Shown here: one piece after another, positions 8,294-17,918 of the stretch
Position numbering within the stretch: position 1 is the first letter of the stretch
How the letters are laid out: the number at the start of each line of letters is the position of its first letter
Origin: JBEBSD01 sp040394475
GTDB lineage: Bacteria > Bacteroidota > Bacteroidia > Cytophagales > Spirosomataceae
NCBI GenBank assembly: GCA_040394475.1
Contig: JBEBSD010000075.1
Coordinates: 1-30,282 of the forward strand
Length of the DNA: 30,282 nucleotides
Reading direction: 5' to 3'
The notes under the pieces: generated by a model
Database searches by the model: none
What the model was told of the DNA's origin: nothing
Seen by the model: only the letters and a program-made list of their open reading frames with translations
Position numbers and translations under genes: made by a program

Positions 8294-9478
8294 TTACTCC
8301 CTGCTGCGCTTCAGTGTTATGACCGTAATTTCAGGCCAGATACCGATCCTGCCCTTCAGCCCCAGGAAACCGAACCCTCTGTTGACGTACAGGTACTTTC
8401 CATCCCGGTTATACAAGCCGGCCCATTGCTTGTACATATATTGGATAGGGCTCCATTTCAGTCCGAATAATTCAACGCCGAACTGCATCCCGTGGGTATG
8501 GCCCGACAGGGTTAGATGAATGTGCTGATGATGATCAAGTATTACTCCTTCCCAATGCGAGGGATCATGTGACAGCAGAATCTTAAAGGCATTATCAGGC
8601 ACTCCGTTTACAGCTTTCTGCAGATCGCCATACTGATGGAAGCCGCCTTTGCCCCAGTTCTCTACGCCCAGCAGGGTAATACGCTGTCCGTCCCGCTGCA
8701 AGGTGATTGCTTCGTTCAGCAGCAGGCGGAAACCGATCTCGGCATGCACCTGTTTTAAACGAACCAGGTTGGACTGTTTTGCGTCTGGTGTTTCCCACCG
8801 GATATAGTCGCCATAGTCATGATTCCCCAGCACCGAGAATTTCCCCATCGGCGCCTTAAGCCCGGCAAAGGCCTGTATCCACCTTTCCATTTCGGAAGCC
8901 TGATTATTGACAAGGTCTCCGGTAAACAGGATAACGTCGCTGTTTTGAGCGTTCACCAGGTCCAGCCCCTTCTGCACCCCCCGCGCCTCGCTAAAACTGC
9001 CGGAGTGTATGTCCGACAATTGCGTAATGGTAAAGCCGTCAAATGCCTCCGGCAAATCAGGAAAATAGATGGTTTCCTTCCTAACCCTGTAAAAATGCCT
9101 GCCACGTGTCAGACCAAACAAAATGATCAGAAAAAACACCCCTGCCAGTACGAGCGCCACCTCGCTTATGTAGGTATTCCTGGGCGGGAAACCACGGAAC
9201 AGGCGGGAAATATCTTCGGCGATCAGAACCGGCGCCGCTAACAGTTTAGGGATGAAAGTGAGCAGTATGCCCGCCATCAGCACCGCGATAAAGCGCTGCG
9301 CGTTTTCGCTCATCCTGCCTGTAAGCAAGACGGCTACCATCCCCGAAATCAGCAAAATATCAACCAGCCAGTAGCCCGCGTGCAGCAGTGAATCGGAAGT
9401 AACTGTCGTAACAGCCTGGAAAAAATAAATATCGCCTGCCAGAAAAAGGAGCAGGATTAAAGGGAGTCTCTTAGCCAT
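8294..9478 (-). CDS. Membrane-anchored metallophosphoesterase
   Basis: A 394-aa protein with about four N-terminal membrane helices (roughly residues 5-25, 35-53, 62-82 and 103-123), then a calcineurin-like phosphoesterase domain. All metal-binding motifs are present: SDIHSG (Asp156, His158), TGDLVNN (Asp188), LGNHDYGD (Asn219, His220), SHDP (His304) and SGHTHGMQFG (His327, His329). The architecture matches the YkuE/YaeI-like branch of PF00149. Members hydrolyse phosphodiesters, some of them lipid-linked, at the membrane surface; the substrate here is unknown. The gene converges on the YihY gene, 67 bp apart. Its upstream region is the 59-bp tandem repeat shared with the divergent amidohydrolase gene. 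In the 3' gap, TCCTGC/GCAGGA (about 8269-8286) can form a hairpin without a T-tail. Confidence 0.93.
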   Translation of the reverse strand: MAKRLPLILLLFLAGDIYFFQAVTTVTSDSLLHAGYWLVDILLISGMVAVLLTGRMSENAQRFIAVLMAGILLTFIPKLLAAPVLIAEDISRLFRGFPPRNTYISEVALVLAGVFFLIILFGLTRGRHFYRVRKETIYFPDLPEAFDGFTITQLSDIHSGSFSEARGVQKGLDLVNAQNSDVILFTGDLVNNQASEMERWIQAFAGLKAPMGKFSVLGNHDYGDYIRWETPDAKQSNLVRLKQVHAEIGFRLLLNEAITLQRDGQRITLLGVENWGKGGFHQYGDLQKAVNGVPDNAFKILLSHDPSHWEGVILDHHQHIHLTLSGHTHGMQFGVELFGLKWSPIQYMYKQWAGLYNRDGKYLYVNRGFGFLGLKGRIGIWPEITVITLKRSRE

Positions 9479-9570
9479 AAACAGAACGTTTTTTAAAGAG
9501 TAGACGAATAGTAAACAAAATAACTTTAAAAATCATGCTATTTCCTGCTTTTTCACCCGTGGTCTGTGTC

Positions 9571-9880
9571 CCACAGACCACTTTGTATTCCCGCAGAACC
9601 CCAGTATCTCCTGCAGACCACCCCGTATCCCACAGACCACTTTGTATTCCCGCAGAACCCCAGTATCCCCTGCAGACCACCCTGTATCCCACAGACCACT
9701 TTGTATTTCCGCAGAACCCCAGTATCCCCTGCAGACCACCCTGTATCCCACAGACCACTTTGTATTTCCGCAGAACCCCAGTATCCCCCGCAGACCACCC
9801 TGTATCCCACAGACCACTTTGTATTTCCGCAGAACCCCGTATCCCACAGACCACTTTGCCTCTCCCCGCAGCCCACATTT
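9571..9880. repeat. Nested tandem repeat: 59-bp unit made of three about 20-bp subunits
   Basis: CCACAGACCACTTTGTATT recurs at 9571, 9630, 9689, 9748 and 9807 (period exactly 59) and again at 9844 after a shortened 37-bp unit. Each 59-bp unit itself splits into subunits of 20, 20 and 19 bp, sharing the pattern CC(C/T)(A/G/C)CAGAcC(A/C)CxxxGTAT. Copies differ by only a few substitutions, mostly C/T. All six frames stay open through the block, which produces long spurious ORFs on both strands. It fills the divergent intergenic region (9479-9983) between the metallophosphoesterase and the amidohydrolase, so it could hold multiple binding sites or simply be an expanded repeat. The 90 bp left of it and 100 bp right of it hold no clear gene; promoters for both genes should lie there. 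Confidence 0.95.
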
Positions 9881-9983
9881 CCTTTGCCTCAAACCATCCG
9901 GAATTATTCCGCTGAACGAGTAAATCCCGGTAAAAAATCGTTTTGGATTGGTACATGCTAATTGCCATGAACTGTTTTCGCCA

Positions 9984-10943
9984 ATGAACCGCAGAAAATT
10001 TCTTGCTTTATCCGCCGGTGTTTCCTTTGCGGCCGGGCTTCCCGCTGTACGTGCGGAACAAACCCCGCCGATACCCATTATCGACACCCACATCCACTTG
10101 TTCGACCCGAATCGTCCGCAAGGCGTACCGTGGCCCGATGAAAAGAATAAAATCCTTTATAAACCTGCGCTTCCCGGTCGTTACCGCAGTATTGCGGGAC
10201 CTCCAGGCGTAGTCGGGGCCATTGTCGTGGAAGCCAGTCCCTGGCTTGAAGACAACCAGTGGGTGATCGATGTCGCCGAAAAGGATCCCATTATAGTAGG
10301 GGTCATCGGAAACCTGGTCCCCGGTAACGCGGATTTCGGCAAACAGCTCGCGCGCTTTCAGAAAAGCCCGCTGTTCCGTGGTATCCGTTATGGAAACCTC
10401 TGGGGGTATGACATCGCCGGTCAGGTGAAGAATCCTGCGTTTATCTCCGACCTCAGCTCCTTTGCGCGGGATGGCCTGGTGCTGGACACGGCAGGTCCGA
10501 ACCCTGCCCTGCTGGCTGCGATCGTGACGCTCACCGATCAGGTGTCCGATTTAAAGGTCGTGATAGATCATTTGCCCCAGATGACGCTTCCGGAAGATAA
10601 AGCGACCCGGGAGTTGTATGAAGCCAGTCTGCGGGAGCTTGGCCGGCGGCCGAATGTGTATGTAAAGATCTCCGAGGTTTTACGCCGGGTGAACGGACAA
10701 ATCCCTACGGAGCTGCGTTTCTACCGCGAACGTCTTGACGAACTCTATACAGTCTTTGGTGAAGACCGGGTGCTCTATGGCAGTGACTGGCCCAACAGTG
10801 ATCATTGGCTCCCTTTCGAAGAAGGGCTGAACCTGGTACGGGCGTACTTCATGGAAAAAGGCCAGGCGGCGGCAGAAAAATACTTCTGGAGAAATTCAGT
10901 CGCAGCCTATAACTGGAAAAAACGCGATGCCGCACAGCCCTAG
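9984..10943 (+). CDS. Amidohydrolase (TIM-barrel) with Tat signal peptide
   Basis: A 319-aa protein. I choose the ATG at 9984 over the in-frame ATG at 9948 because it puts MNRRKFLALSAG, a twin-arginine signal, at the N-terminus with cleavage after PAVRA. The mature enzyme begins with IIDTHIHLFDP (Asp34, His36, His38), the HxH metal site of amidohydrolase_2 (PF04909). It continues with a strand ending VVIDHLPQ (second-shell His) and ends with YGSDWPNSDHW (catalytic Asp). This arrangement is that of the lactonase/decarboxylase branch, which includes L-fuconolactonase and 2-pyrone-4,6-dicarboxylate hydrolase; the exact substrate is not deducible. The Tat signal implies folding with metal in the cytoplasm and export to the periplasm. 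It stands alone, divergent from the metallophosphoesterase. Confidence 0.9.
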   Translation: MNRRKFLALSAGVSFAAGLPAVRAEQTPPIPIIDTHIHLFDPNRPQGVPWPDEKNKILYKPALPGRYRSIAGPPGVVGAIVVEASPWLEDNQWVIDVAEKDPIIVGVIGNLVPGNADFGKQLARFQKSPLFRGIRYGNLWGYDIAGQVKNPAFISDLSSFARDGLVLDTAGPNPALLAAIVTLTDQVSDLKVVIDHLPQMTLPEDKATRELYEASLRELGRRPNVYVKISEVLRRVNGQIPTELRFYRERLDELYTVFGEDRVLYGSDWPNSDHWLPFEEGLNLVRAYFMEKGQAAAEKYFWRNSVAAYNWKKRDAAQP

Positions 10944-11293
10944 TCAGTACAGCGGGTTAAAAGCACTGTATGAAAGAGTCTTCGCGCTACTCGTTACACA
11001 CACAATACTTAACAGGGTTATTTACAGCGCCTTACATCCACTATGCTGTAAATGTAAGATATTTGTAAGGTGCACTTTCTGCACTTTTCAACCCTGTTTC
11101 TTTAACATTGCACGTTCGCAAGCGGTAACGCAAAGCAAAAAAGGAAAGGCCCTGCAGCTTCGGCTGCCATGATGTCTGATACCGATTGGGTTTCTGCCTC
11201 CTGCATTCTCCGGGTAAGTGCTATCAGGATTTCGATACGAGGACTGTGAACGACATTCACGTTAAATTAGCTAAATCCAAACGATCCTTCCTG
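10944..11293. other. Intergenic region with possible terminator and 5' leader
   Basis: No gene is supported in these 350 bases. GTGCA and TGCAC pair across a 5-nt loop at 11070-11084 and are followed by TTTT, a weak terminator candidate for the amidohydrolase gene. The frame of the downstream beta-helix protein is open back to about 11186, but the residues encoded between 11186 and 11293 are not signal-peptide-like, so this stretch is taken as leader. No convincing -33/-7 pair was recognised. Confidence 0.35.
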
Positions 11294-14200
11294 ATGGATA
11301 ACCTTCTATTTGTGTACGTAAGATCCCTGTTACTCCTTGTTAGTTTATCATCCACCCTTATCACCTCCGCGCAAGTCGTTCCCGATGCCAACGGTATTGT
11401 TTATGTAACACCAACCGGCAGCGGTGACGGCTCCGGCTGGGACGATGCCACTTCCGACCTGCAGGGTGCCATTGATGCCGCCGGCACACAAAAAGTATTT
11501 GTAGCAATCGGAAACTACGACGTCCCCTCGCCCCACAGTTTTGTGATGAAAAACGGCGTGGCTATCTACGGCGGTTTCAACCCTGCGGCCGGGATAACCG
11601 TTTTGGAGGATGCCCGGATCCTGCCCATTCATGGTGCGTCGGAAGGCAGTGTCCTGAACGGTAAAAACGAACGTCCTGTAGTATGGAATAACAACATCGG
11701 GTTGACAAACTCCGCCGTTTTAGACGGGTTCACCATTACCAACGGGAGAGGCTCCAACGGAGGAGGGATTTACAACAGCAGTACGTACGGTTCAGGCTCG
11801 CCGATTTTCAGAAACCTGGTCGTAAAAGAAAACCACGCTGATGGCGACGGCGGCGGAATTTATAACGGCGGTTCTCCTTCTAAACCCACTATTCTTAATT
11901 GCATCATCAAGGGAAATACCGCCCGGCAGCGCGGCGGCGGAATATACGTCCATGATTCCGCTCCCCAATTGACCAATCTCGAAGTTACCGGTAATACCGC
12001 GACCTTTGCGGATGGAGGCGGAGGCATCTTCATTTATGCCGGATCCGGTGTCTTCGTCAAAAACGTAACAGTTGCGGGCAATATTCCTAACGCCGCCAAC
12101 GCCTCCGGATGGATCTTCCTGCATAACTCCATCATATACGGAGGGATAGCAAACAGTAATTACGATAATACGCACTGCCTGATCACAAACACCGGCGCTG
12201 AAGAGCTCTTTAACTACCCGGAGTCCGGCGACTTCCGTTTAAAATCCGGTTCTCCCGCCATCAATGCAGGGGATAACAGCCTGTATCCGGGCCTGGGCGC
12301 CAATACCCTTGATCTGGCCGGAAACGCCCGGGTGCATACTGCAGCCATTGACATAGGGGCGTATGAATTTCATTCGGCATTGCCGGAAGTTGTGATAACA
12401 CCGGATGCCGACGGCATTGTGTATGTGAAAAAGAATGCTGTCGGCAATGGTTCCGATTGGGCAAATGCCACCGGACGTTTACAGGGCGCCATTAATGCTG
12501 CCGGAACGCAAAAAGTCTTTGTAGCCGCAGGAAATTACCCGATTGCTCTCTTCTACGACTTGAAGATGAAAAACGGAGTGGCTGTTTATGGTGGTTTTGA
12601 TCCTGATAATGGCATTGACGACCTGGGCGATCCCAGAATCCTACCCGATCCGGACAATGCTGCTACCGGTTCCATACTGAACGGCGCGAAGTCAAGATCT
12701 GTGGTTTTCAATCACTTTACCGATGCCGATGCATTAAATTCTACTGCTGTATTGGACGGGTTTATGCTGACAAATGGAAAAACGGGTGCAGACGGCGGCG
12801 GCATCTACAATGAATACGCATCGCCTGTGCTCACCAATCTGGTGATCAGCAACAATGAAGCAGCTTACGGGGGCGGCGTTTTCAACAGAAACTCCTCTCC
12901 TGAAATGTCGCACATTACGATCACCGCCAACAAGGCGAGGCTAGACGGTGGCGGCATCTTCAACATAACAAATTCTTCCCCTGTCTTAACCAGCATCGTC
13001 ATTACCGCCAACAATGCCAGTTACGGAGGAGGGGTCTTTAACCGGAATGCTTCTTCTCCTGTCCTGACAAACACTGTTATCAAAGGGAATAGCGTACTCA
13101 ACGACGGCGGCGGAATGTATAACGATGACAATTCAGCTCCTGTTCTGACGAATACGACCATTGTAGATAATTGGGCTGCTGAGGGCGCCGGTGTTTTCAA
13201 CCGCAATTCAACGGCTGCTATCACCAATTCTATTATTTACGGAGGTGTGTCGGGAACCTATACCGCTCACTATTCCCTGATTGAAGGCAACACAAATTTC
13301 ACAAACGGAAATATTAATGCTGAAACGGTTGTCGACACCGATCTGTTTACCGATCCGTGGGCGGACGACTACACGCTAAAAAAAGAGGCGCCGGTCGTTA
13401 ATGCCGGGAATAACAGCGCTGTTCCTTCAGGCATTACTACCGATCTGGCTGGCCATGACAGAGTCGCCAGGGGAACAGTAGACATGGGAGCTTATGAAGA
13501 TCAAAGCCCCTGTCCGGCAGCTGCCATCCTGTATGTGGACATGACTGCCGCCGGAAGCAACGACGGCAGCAGTTGGGCCAATGCCCTGACCTCGTTGGCT
13601 TATGCCATAAAGACGGCACATGAGTGTCCGGATGTAACCACCATCCTCGTAGCCCGGGGCACTTATTACCCACAGTATATACCACCTGCCTCCGGCGCTG
13701 CCGGTAACCGGGACAAGAGTTTTTATTTTTTGCGTGATGGTCTTTCCGTACTGGGCGGCTACCCGTCGGGGGGCGGCACCCGAAACCCGACTGCCAACCC
13801 TACCCTCCTCAGCGGCGATCTTGATCCGATTGGCACAGAAGATGCCTACCACGTCGTATTGGCAGTAGGTCCGGCAACCGACGCACCGCTCACCCATACG
13901 CTTGTACTGGACGGCTTTACCGTTACCGGGGGAAATGCAGATGGCTCGGGTACCATTTCCGTTAATTCACTGGCGGTATCCCGGTCAAACGGCGGGGGCA
14001 TGTATAACCATGCAGCTTCTCCTACCATTACCAACTGTATTTTTTGGTGGAACAGAACAACTGGCAACGGCGGCGGCATGTATAACGATCATTCTTCGCC
14101 GGTCATTACCAACAGCCGTTTTTCAGGGAATACGGCAGCATACGGGGGCGGCATGTATAATGCTTCTTCGTTGGATCTGGTCATTACCAACAATGTTTTT

Positions 14201-16717
14201 TCGGGCAACAGGGCAACTCACAACGGTGGCGGGATGTATAGTGACAATTCTTCACCGGCTATTATCAACAGCAGTTTTTCAGGGAACGCGGCAAGCTCCG
14301 GAGGCGGGATGTATCATGCGTCTTCATCTCCTGAGATTACCAACTGTATCATCTATCAAAACAGCAGCGGCATTGCCGCCACAGATGTCCTTACGGTAAG
14401 CTACAGCATTGTGCAGGGCGGTTATAGCGGTACGGGCAACCTGGATGCGGATCCGCTGTTTGTAGATGCACCATTACATGCTACGGCGCCATTCTCCGGA
14501 GGAAATTATGCGTTACAACCCGGTTCGCCGGCTATTGATAACGGCAATAACGCTTCCTATCCCGGTTTGGATAACACTACTGAAGATCTGGCAGGCAAAC
14601 CGAGGCTGAAAGGAATTGCAATTGACAGGGGGGCTTATGAGTATCAGCCGCTCGTCTCCCCGGATGTCAACGGTATTGTATATGTCAAAGAAAACGCCAC
14701 CGGCGCAGGCGACAGCTGGAGCAATGCCACCGGCAATTTGCAGGCAGCGATAGACGCTTCCGGCACACAGAAAGTATTGGTGGCCACCGGAAATTATGAC
14801 GTGCCCTCTCCCCACAGTTTTGTGATGAAAGAAGGCGTGGAAATATACGGCGGCTTCGACCCGCTCAATGGCATTGAAGACCTGGAGGACGCCCGGATTT
14901 TGCCCAATCAGGGCGCTGCCGAAGGCTCTGTGCTGAACGGGAAGGATGAAAGGCCGGTAATTTTTAATGACGACAACAGCCTGACGGCTTCTGCCCTGTT
15001 GGACGGCTTTACCATTACCAGCGGCTACCGGAACAGTAACGGCGGCGGAATTTATTGCTATAATGTTTCGCCAACATTCAGGAACCTGGTGATTAAGGAG
15101 AACACTACCGTTAATGCCGGAGCCGGGATGTTTATCAATAATTCCTCTCCCTCGGTAACCAACAGCATCATCTCCGGCAATACGGCGGGCGGTGTCGGAG
15201 GGGGCGTCATCAATGCCGGCACTTCTTCGCCGGTCTTTACCAATGTGCGTATTACGGACAATACTGCAGGTGGTGTTGAAGGCGGCGGCGGTGTCTATTA
15301 TATCGGCACCGGAAATGCAGTGTTCAATAATGTCACGATTGCAGGTAATGTGCCCGATGCCGTCACGAATACCCTGGGAAGCATTACCGCTAAAAATGCT
15401 GTTATTTTCGGAGGAATAACGGGTACCTATACTGCACAGTATTCCCTGATAGCGGGCAATACCGATCTTGCCAATAGCAATATGGACCCCACAGGTATAC
15501 TGCCAGGCGATATCTTCACGGATGCGGCCAATGGCGACTATACGCTGAAAGATTGCTCACCGGCTGTTAACTCGGGTACTCCGGATGCTGCAGGTTTGCC
15601 GGCGCAGGACCTGGCCGGGCAGGCCCGCGTTTACGGGGGCAGGGTTGACATGGGCGCCTATGAAAACAGCAGCGCCCCTGCCGGGCAAGGTATAGCTTCT
15701 GACAACAGCACCGCTGCGAGACTACAGCACGCTAACGGGACTACGGCTTATCTGGATGCCTGCAATGCCGCACTGGTTTCGGTCACGACACAAGGACTGG
15801 GAACCGATATTTCGGGCAGCACCACGGCGCGCGTCTGGATTGACGACCTGCAGCCGGCACAGTATGTCCGCCGCCACTATGAAATTACGCCCGGCAACAA
15901 TGCCGGAACCGCCACCGGCCGGGTAACGCTTTATTTCACGCAGGAAGACTTCGATGCGTTCAATGCCGCCAACCCAGCCGCACAGATTCAGATAGAACCT
16001 TCGGAGAGTTCCACCAACCTGCTGATCGAAAAGAGAGGGGGTGAAAGCAGCGATGGCACCGGGCGTCCCAACACCTATCCCGGCACGCCGGAGAACATTA
16101 CAGAAGTCGATGTAACCTGGAACGCAGTCGCCCAGCGCTGGGAAGTCAGCTTTTACACCACCGGATTCAGCGGATTCTTCGTCAAGACCACTACTTCCCC
16201 GCTGCCGGTGCGCTGGATTACCTTCTCAGCCCGTCTGGATGACGGGAACCGGGCGGTCCTGGACTGGAAAGTGGACGAAAGCCTGGTTTCATATTACGAG
16301 GTGGAAAGAAGCAGCAATGCCCGTGATTTCAGACGTGTGACAACGATGCCCGGTCAGGGAAATGGAATTCGCCAATACAGTTTTATTGACCCGATTACAG
16401 CTGCAGGCAGAGTCTATTACCGTATCCGGCAGGTAGACCTGGACGGCTCCTACAGTTATAGCAGCATCGTAACGGTTGCCGCGCACATTGGCATTCAATT
16501 CAGGACCTATCCTAACCCGGCAAGAGAAAAGGTGACGGTAGAAATCGGCCCGGAATACGTGGGGACCAGGCTCAATCTGGTCAGCACGGCGGGAATTGTG
16601 CTGCGGCAGATCGCCGTAACAGAGCCGGTGTTTACCCTGTACATGGAGGACTGCGCGCCGGGTATCTACCTGTTATCCACTTTTGACGGTAAGGTAGTGA
16701 AGCTGATCAGGGAATAG
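11294..16717 (+). CDS. Giant secreted right-handed beta-helix protein with T9SS sorting domain
   Basis: 1807 aa from the ATG at 11294. That start is chosen because it opens directly into a signal peptide (LLLLVSLSSTLITSAQ); an in-frame ATG at 11186 would add 36 unlikely residues. Four homologous modules follow (about 11377-12384, 12400-13500, 13510-14650 and 14655-15665). The modules open with GIVYV-type strands, a DLQGAIDAAGTQKVFVA-type segment and a YGGF turn. Rungs of the kind GGGIYN/GGGMYN...SPVLTN...NTA then repeat, and each module closes with 'DLAG..R......D.GAYE' (choice-of-anchor Q type). Modules 1 and 4 are the most alike. After a linker and a VRWITFSARLDDGN...YEVERS...YYRIRQVDLDGSY domain, the end is a type A T9SS C-terminal domain (FRTYPNPAREKVTVEIG ... 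GIYLLSTFDGKVVKLI). It is probably a cell-surface or secreted adhesin or glycan-binding protein; no catalytic residues are evident. Confidence 0.92.
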   Translation: MDNLLFVYVRSLLLLVSLSSTLITSAQVVPDANGIVYVTPTGSGDGSGWDDATSDLQGAIDAAGTQKVFVAIGNYDVPSPHSFVMKNGVAIYGGFNPAAGITVLEDARILPIHGASEGSVLNGKNERPVVWNNNIGLTNSAVLDGFTITNGRGSNGGGIYNSSTYGSGSPIFRNLVVKENHADGDGGGIYNGGSPSKPTILNCIIKGNTARQRGGGIYVHDSAPQLTNLEVTGNTATFADGGGGIFIYAGSGVFVKNVTVAGNIPNAANASGWIFLHNSIIYGGIANSNYDNTHCLITNTGAEELFNYPESGDFRLKSGSPAINAGDNSLYPGLGANTLDLAGNARVHTAAIDIGAYEFHSALPEVVITPDADGIVYVKKNAVGNGSDWANATGRLQGAINAAGTQKVFVAAGNYPIALFYDLKMKNGVAVYGGFDPDNGIDDLGDPRILPDPDNAATGSILNGAKSRSVVFNHFTDADALNSTAVLDGFMLTNGKTGADGGGIYNEYASPVLTNLVISNNEAAYGGGVFNRNSSPEMSHITITANKARLDGGGIFNITNSSPVLTSIVITANNASYGGGVFNRNASSPVLTNTVIKGNSVLNDGGGMYNDDNSAPVLTNTTIVDNWAAEGAGVFNRNSTAAITNSIIYGGVSGTYTAHYSLIEGNTNFTNGNINAETVVDTDLFTDPWADDYTLKKEAPVVNAGNNSAVPSGITTDLAGHDRVARGTVDMGAYEDQSPCPAAAILYVDMTAAGSNDGSSWANALTSLAYAIKTAHECPDVTTILVARGTYYPQYIPPASGAAGNRDKSFYFLRDGLSVLGGYPSGGGTRNPTANPTLLSGDLDPIGTEDAYHVVLAVGPATDAPLTHTLVLDGFTVTGGNADGSGTISVNSLAVSRSNGGGMYNHAASPTITNCIFWWNRTTGNGGGMYNDHSSPVITNSRFSGNTAAYGGGMYNASSLDLVITNNVFSGNRATHNGGGMYSDNSSPAIINSSFSGNAASSGGGMYHASSSPEITNCIIYQNSSGIAATDVLTVSYSIVQGGYSGTGNLDADPLFVDAPLHATAPFSGGNYALQPGSPAIDNGNNASYPGLDNTTEDLAGKPRLKGIAIDRGAYEYQPLVSPDVNGIVYVKENATGAGDSWSNATGNLQAAIDASGTQKVLVATGNYDVPSPHSFVMKEGVEIYGGFDPLNGIEDLEDARILPNQGAAEGSVLNGKDERPVIFNDDNSLTASALLDGFTITSGYRNSNGGGIYCYNVSPTFRNLVIKENTTVNAGAGMFINNSSPSVTNSIISGNTAGGVGGGVINAGTSSPVFTNVRITDNTAGGVEGGGGVYYIGTGNAVFNNVTIAGNVPDAVTNTLGSITAKNAVIFGGITGTYTAQYSLIAGNTDLANSNMDPTGILPGDIFTDAANGDYTLKDCSPAVNSGTPDAAGLPAQDLAGQARVYGGRVDMGAYENSSAPAGQGIASDNSTAARLQHANGTTAYLDACNAALVSVTTQGLGTDISGSTTARVWIDDLQPAQYVRRHYEITPGNNAGTATGRVTLYFTQEDFDAFNAANPAAQIQIEPSESSTNLLIEKRGGESSDGTGRPNTYPGTPENITEVDVTWNAVAQRWEVSFYTTGFSGFFVKTTTSPLPVRWITFSARLDDGNRAVLDWKVDESLVSYYEVERSSNARDFRRVTTMPGQGNGIRQYSFIDPITAAGRVYYRIRQVDLDGSYSYSSIVTVAAHIGIQFRTYPNPAREKVTVEIGPEYVGTRLNLVSTAGIVLRQIAVTEPVFTLYMEDCAPGIYLLSTFDGKVVKLIRE

Positions 16718-16904
16718 TCATCTCGTAAACCCATCCGGAATTTTGGGGTTGTGGCCCCGCTGTCCCTCGCTAGACGGGTATCTGTATTGTATCTTTTATC
16801 CAAAAATCTTACTTAAGAATAGTGGATGGACTTGGCTTTTCGGGTTTTAGGGAACGTCGGCTTTATGTGTCGGGTTGGGGAAGTACATACGTCACTGCGC
16901 ATAG

Positions 16905-17615
16905 TTACAATCCCTTTTTCCCTTCCAGCCAATAACCCTGCGTTGTAATTTTTCCGGACATACTATTTTTCAGAACCTTTCTGAATGTCTGAACCGATTT
17001 TGCATTTCCTAGCAGTACGTAACTCGCTGTTTTCCATTCGGATGTTTCGAATAAAGGCAAATTATTTACCCATTTTTCATCTCTGAAGGAGTTGTTTTTC
17101 GGGAAGACGGTAAAGTTTTCCAATCCCAATAGGCCGGGCGCGATTTTGTTTTCTTCGTTTAGCTCAAAATAGAATTGGAATTGATGATTGCTATTTTTCA
17201 AATAGGGTAAAAGTGAAGCCGCTACCCCTAAACAAGTTTCATCCCCAAAGATAAATTGCTGTTTTACGTTCGGGTCATATTGTTTTTTCCCTCTGGGAGG
17301 ACTAATGTACAAATCATCGCCTGGTTGTAAGGTATCAATATAGTGGCTTCCGACTCCGTTACCGTGAATATGAAAAACTATCTCAAAAATCCCCTTTTCC
17401 CTGTCGTGAGAAGCAACGGTATAATTTCTGTATGCTGTTTCACTTACACGAATAACGTTGGCGTAGCCAATTTGAAAATCCATTTTTGCGATATCGCCTT
17501 GAAAACGTATCTTTTTTATCTGCGGGGTGATGTAGAAAGTTTGTACAATCCTCACGTTGGGGCGAAGTGAACTCTCAAACAAATCGCCGACCCATTTTGG
17601 CAAGCTCGAAATCAT
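16905..17615 (-). CDS. Siderophore-interacting protein (SIP) family FAD-dependent ferric reductase
   Basis: A 236-aa protein starting MISSLPKWVGDLFES. It has the order expected for the SIP/ViuB ferric-siderophore reductase family. An FAD-binding barrel contains RNYTVASHD (the R-x-Y-[ST] flavin motif) and IVFHIHGNGVGSHYIDTLQPG. A short GDDLYISPPRGKK loop comes next. The NAD(P)H-binding half has FGDETCLGVAASLLPYL and ends NAKSVQTFRKVL ... GYWLEGKKGL. Such enzymes release iron from siderophores by reduction in the cytoplasm. The AraC-type gene upstream on the same strand, about 300 bp away, is a likely partner regulator. A C-terminal remnant of a second SIP gene sits at 6447-6701. The gene is convergent with the beta-helix gene; the 187-bp gap between them shows no clear terminator. 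Confidence 0.85.
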   Translation of the reverse strand: MISSLPKWVGDLFESSLRPNVRIVQTFYITPQIKKIRFQGDIAKMDFQIGYANVIRVSETAYRNYTVASHDREKGIFEIVFHIHGNGVGSHYIDTLQPGDDLYISPPRGKKQYDPNVKQQFIFGDETCLGVAASLLPYLKNSNHQFQFYFELNEENKIAPGLLGLENFTVFPKNNSFRDEKWVNNLPLFETSEWKTASYVLLGNAKSVQTFRKVLKNSMSGKITTQGYWLEGKKGL

Positions 17616-17918
17616 AACCTGTTTTTTTTATTACTACTGGCATTTGAGTGCGTACAGCAAGCCCGGAGTCAGGCGTCGTTGCCTCTTCCATCAGGTACCT
17701 GCCCTCCCCTGCAAATATGCAATGCACGTTCAGCAATTGTAACGTTGACGCTCTATGCTGCAAGCCCGTAAGTTGTGCTGAGCCCTGCAGTACCCGCCGT
17801 ACCCAAAACGGGCACATTTATTGCTGTTAGTGATTCCATTTTTATACGCGCTTTTTGTCGGCACAAAGGAACGTCGTATTAGCAGGGCGAGCAATGGCAA
17901 TAACAGGTAAGTATTGGA
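17616..17918. other. Gap between AraC gene and SIP gene with palindromic, attC-like element
   Basis: No gene is supported here. Between about 17731 and 17832 the ends are inverted: CAGCAATTGTAACG on the left and ATTTATTGCTGTTAGTG on the right. Inside are GC-rich segments (GTACCCGCC; CAAAACGGGC). On the minus strand this element begins close after the AraC stop. Its layout, inverted ends about 100 bp apart with structured interior, recalls integron attC sites, but it does not carry the strict GTTRRRY core. A minus-strand frame at 17575-17817 is open but shows no protein-like features. Confidence 0.35.

Noticed and set aside
9571..9880. CRISPR array
   Set aside because: There are no unique spacers between repeats; the whole unit including the 'spacer' is repeated with a fixed 59-bp period and no cas genes are visible.
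9471..10093. Long overlapping open frames on both strands (for example minus 9533-10093 and plus 9535-9915)
   Set aside because: They exist only because the 59-bp repeat contains no stop in any of the six frames; the translations are pure repeat products, and the flanks belong to other genes' 5' regions.
13427..13897. Minus-strand frame inside the beta-helix gene
   Set aside because: It is a shadow of the plus-strand coding sequence, with no start context or domain.
17575..17817. Minus-strand 80-codon frame upstream of the SIP gene
   Set aside because: It overlaps the palindromic element and the SIP start, and its composition is not protein-like.
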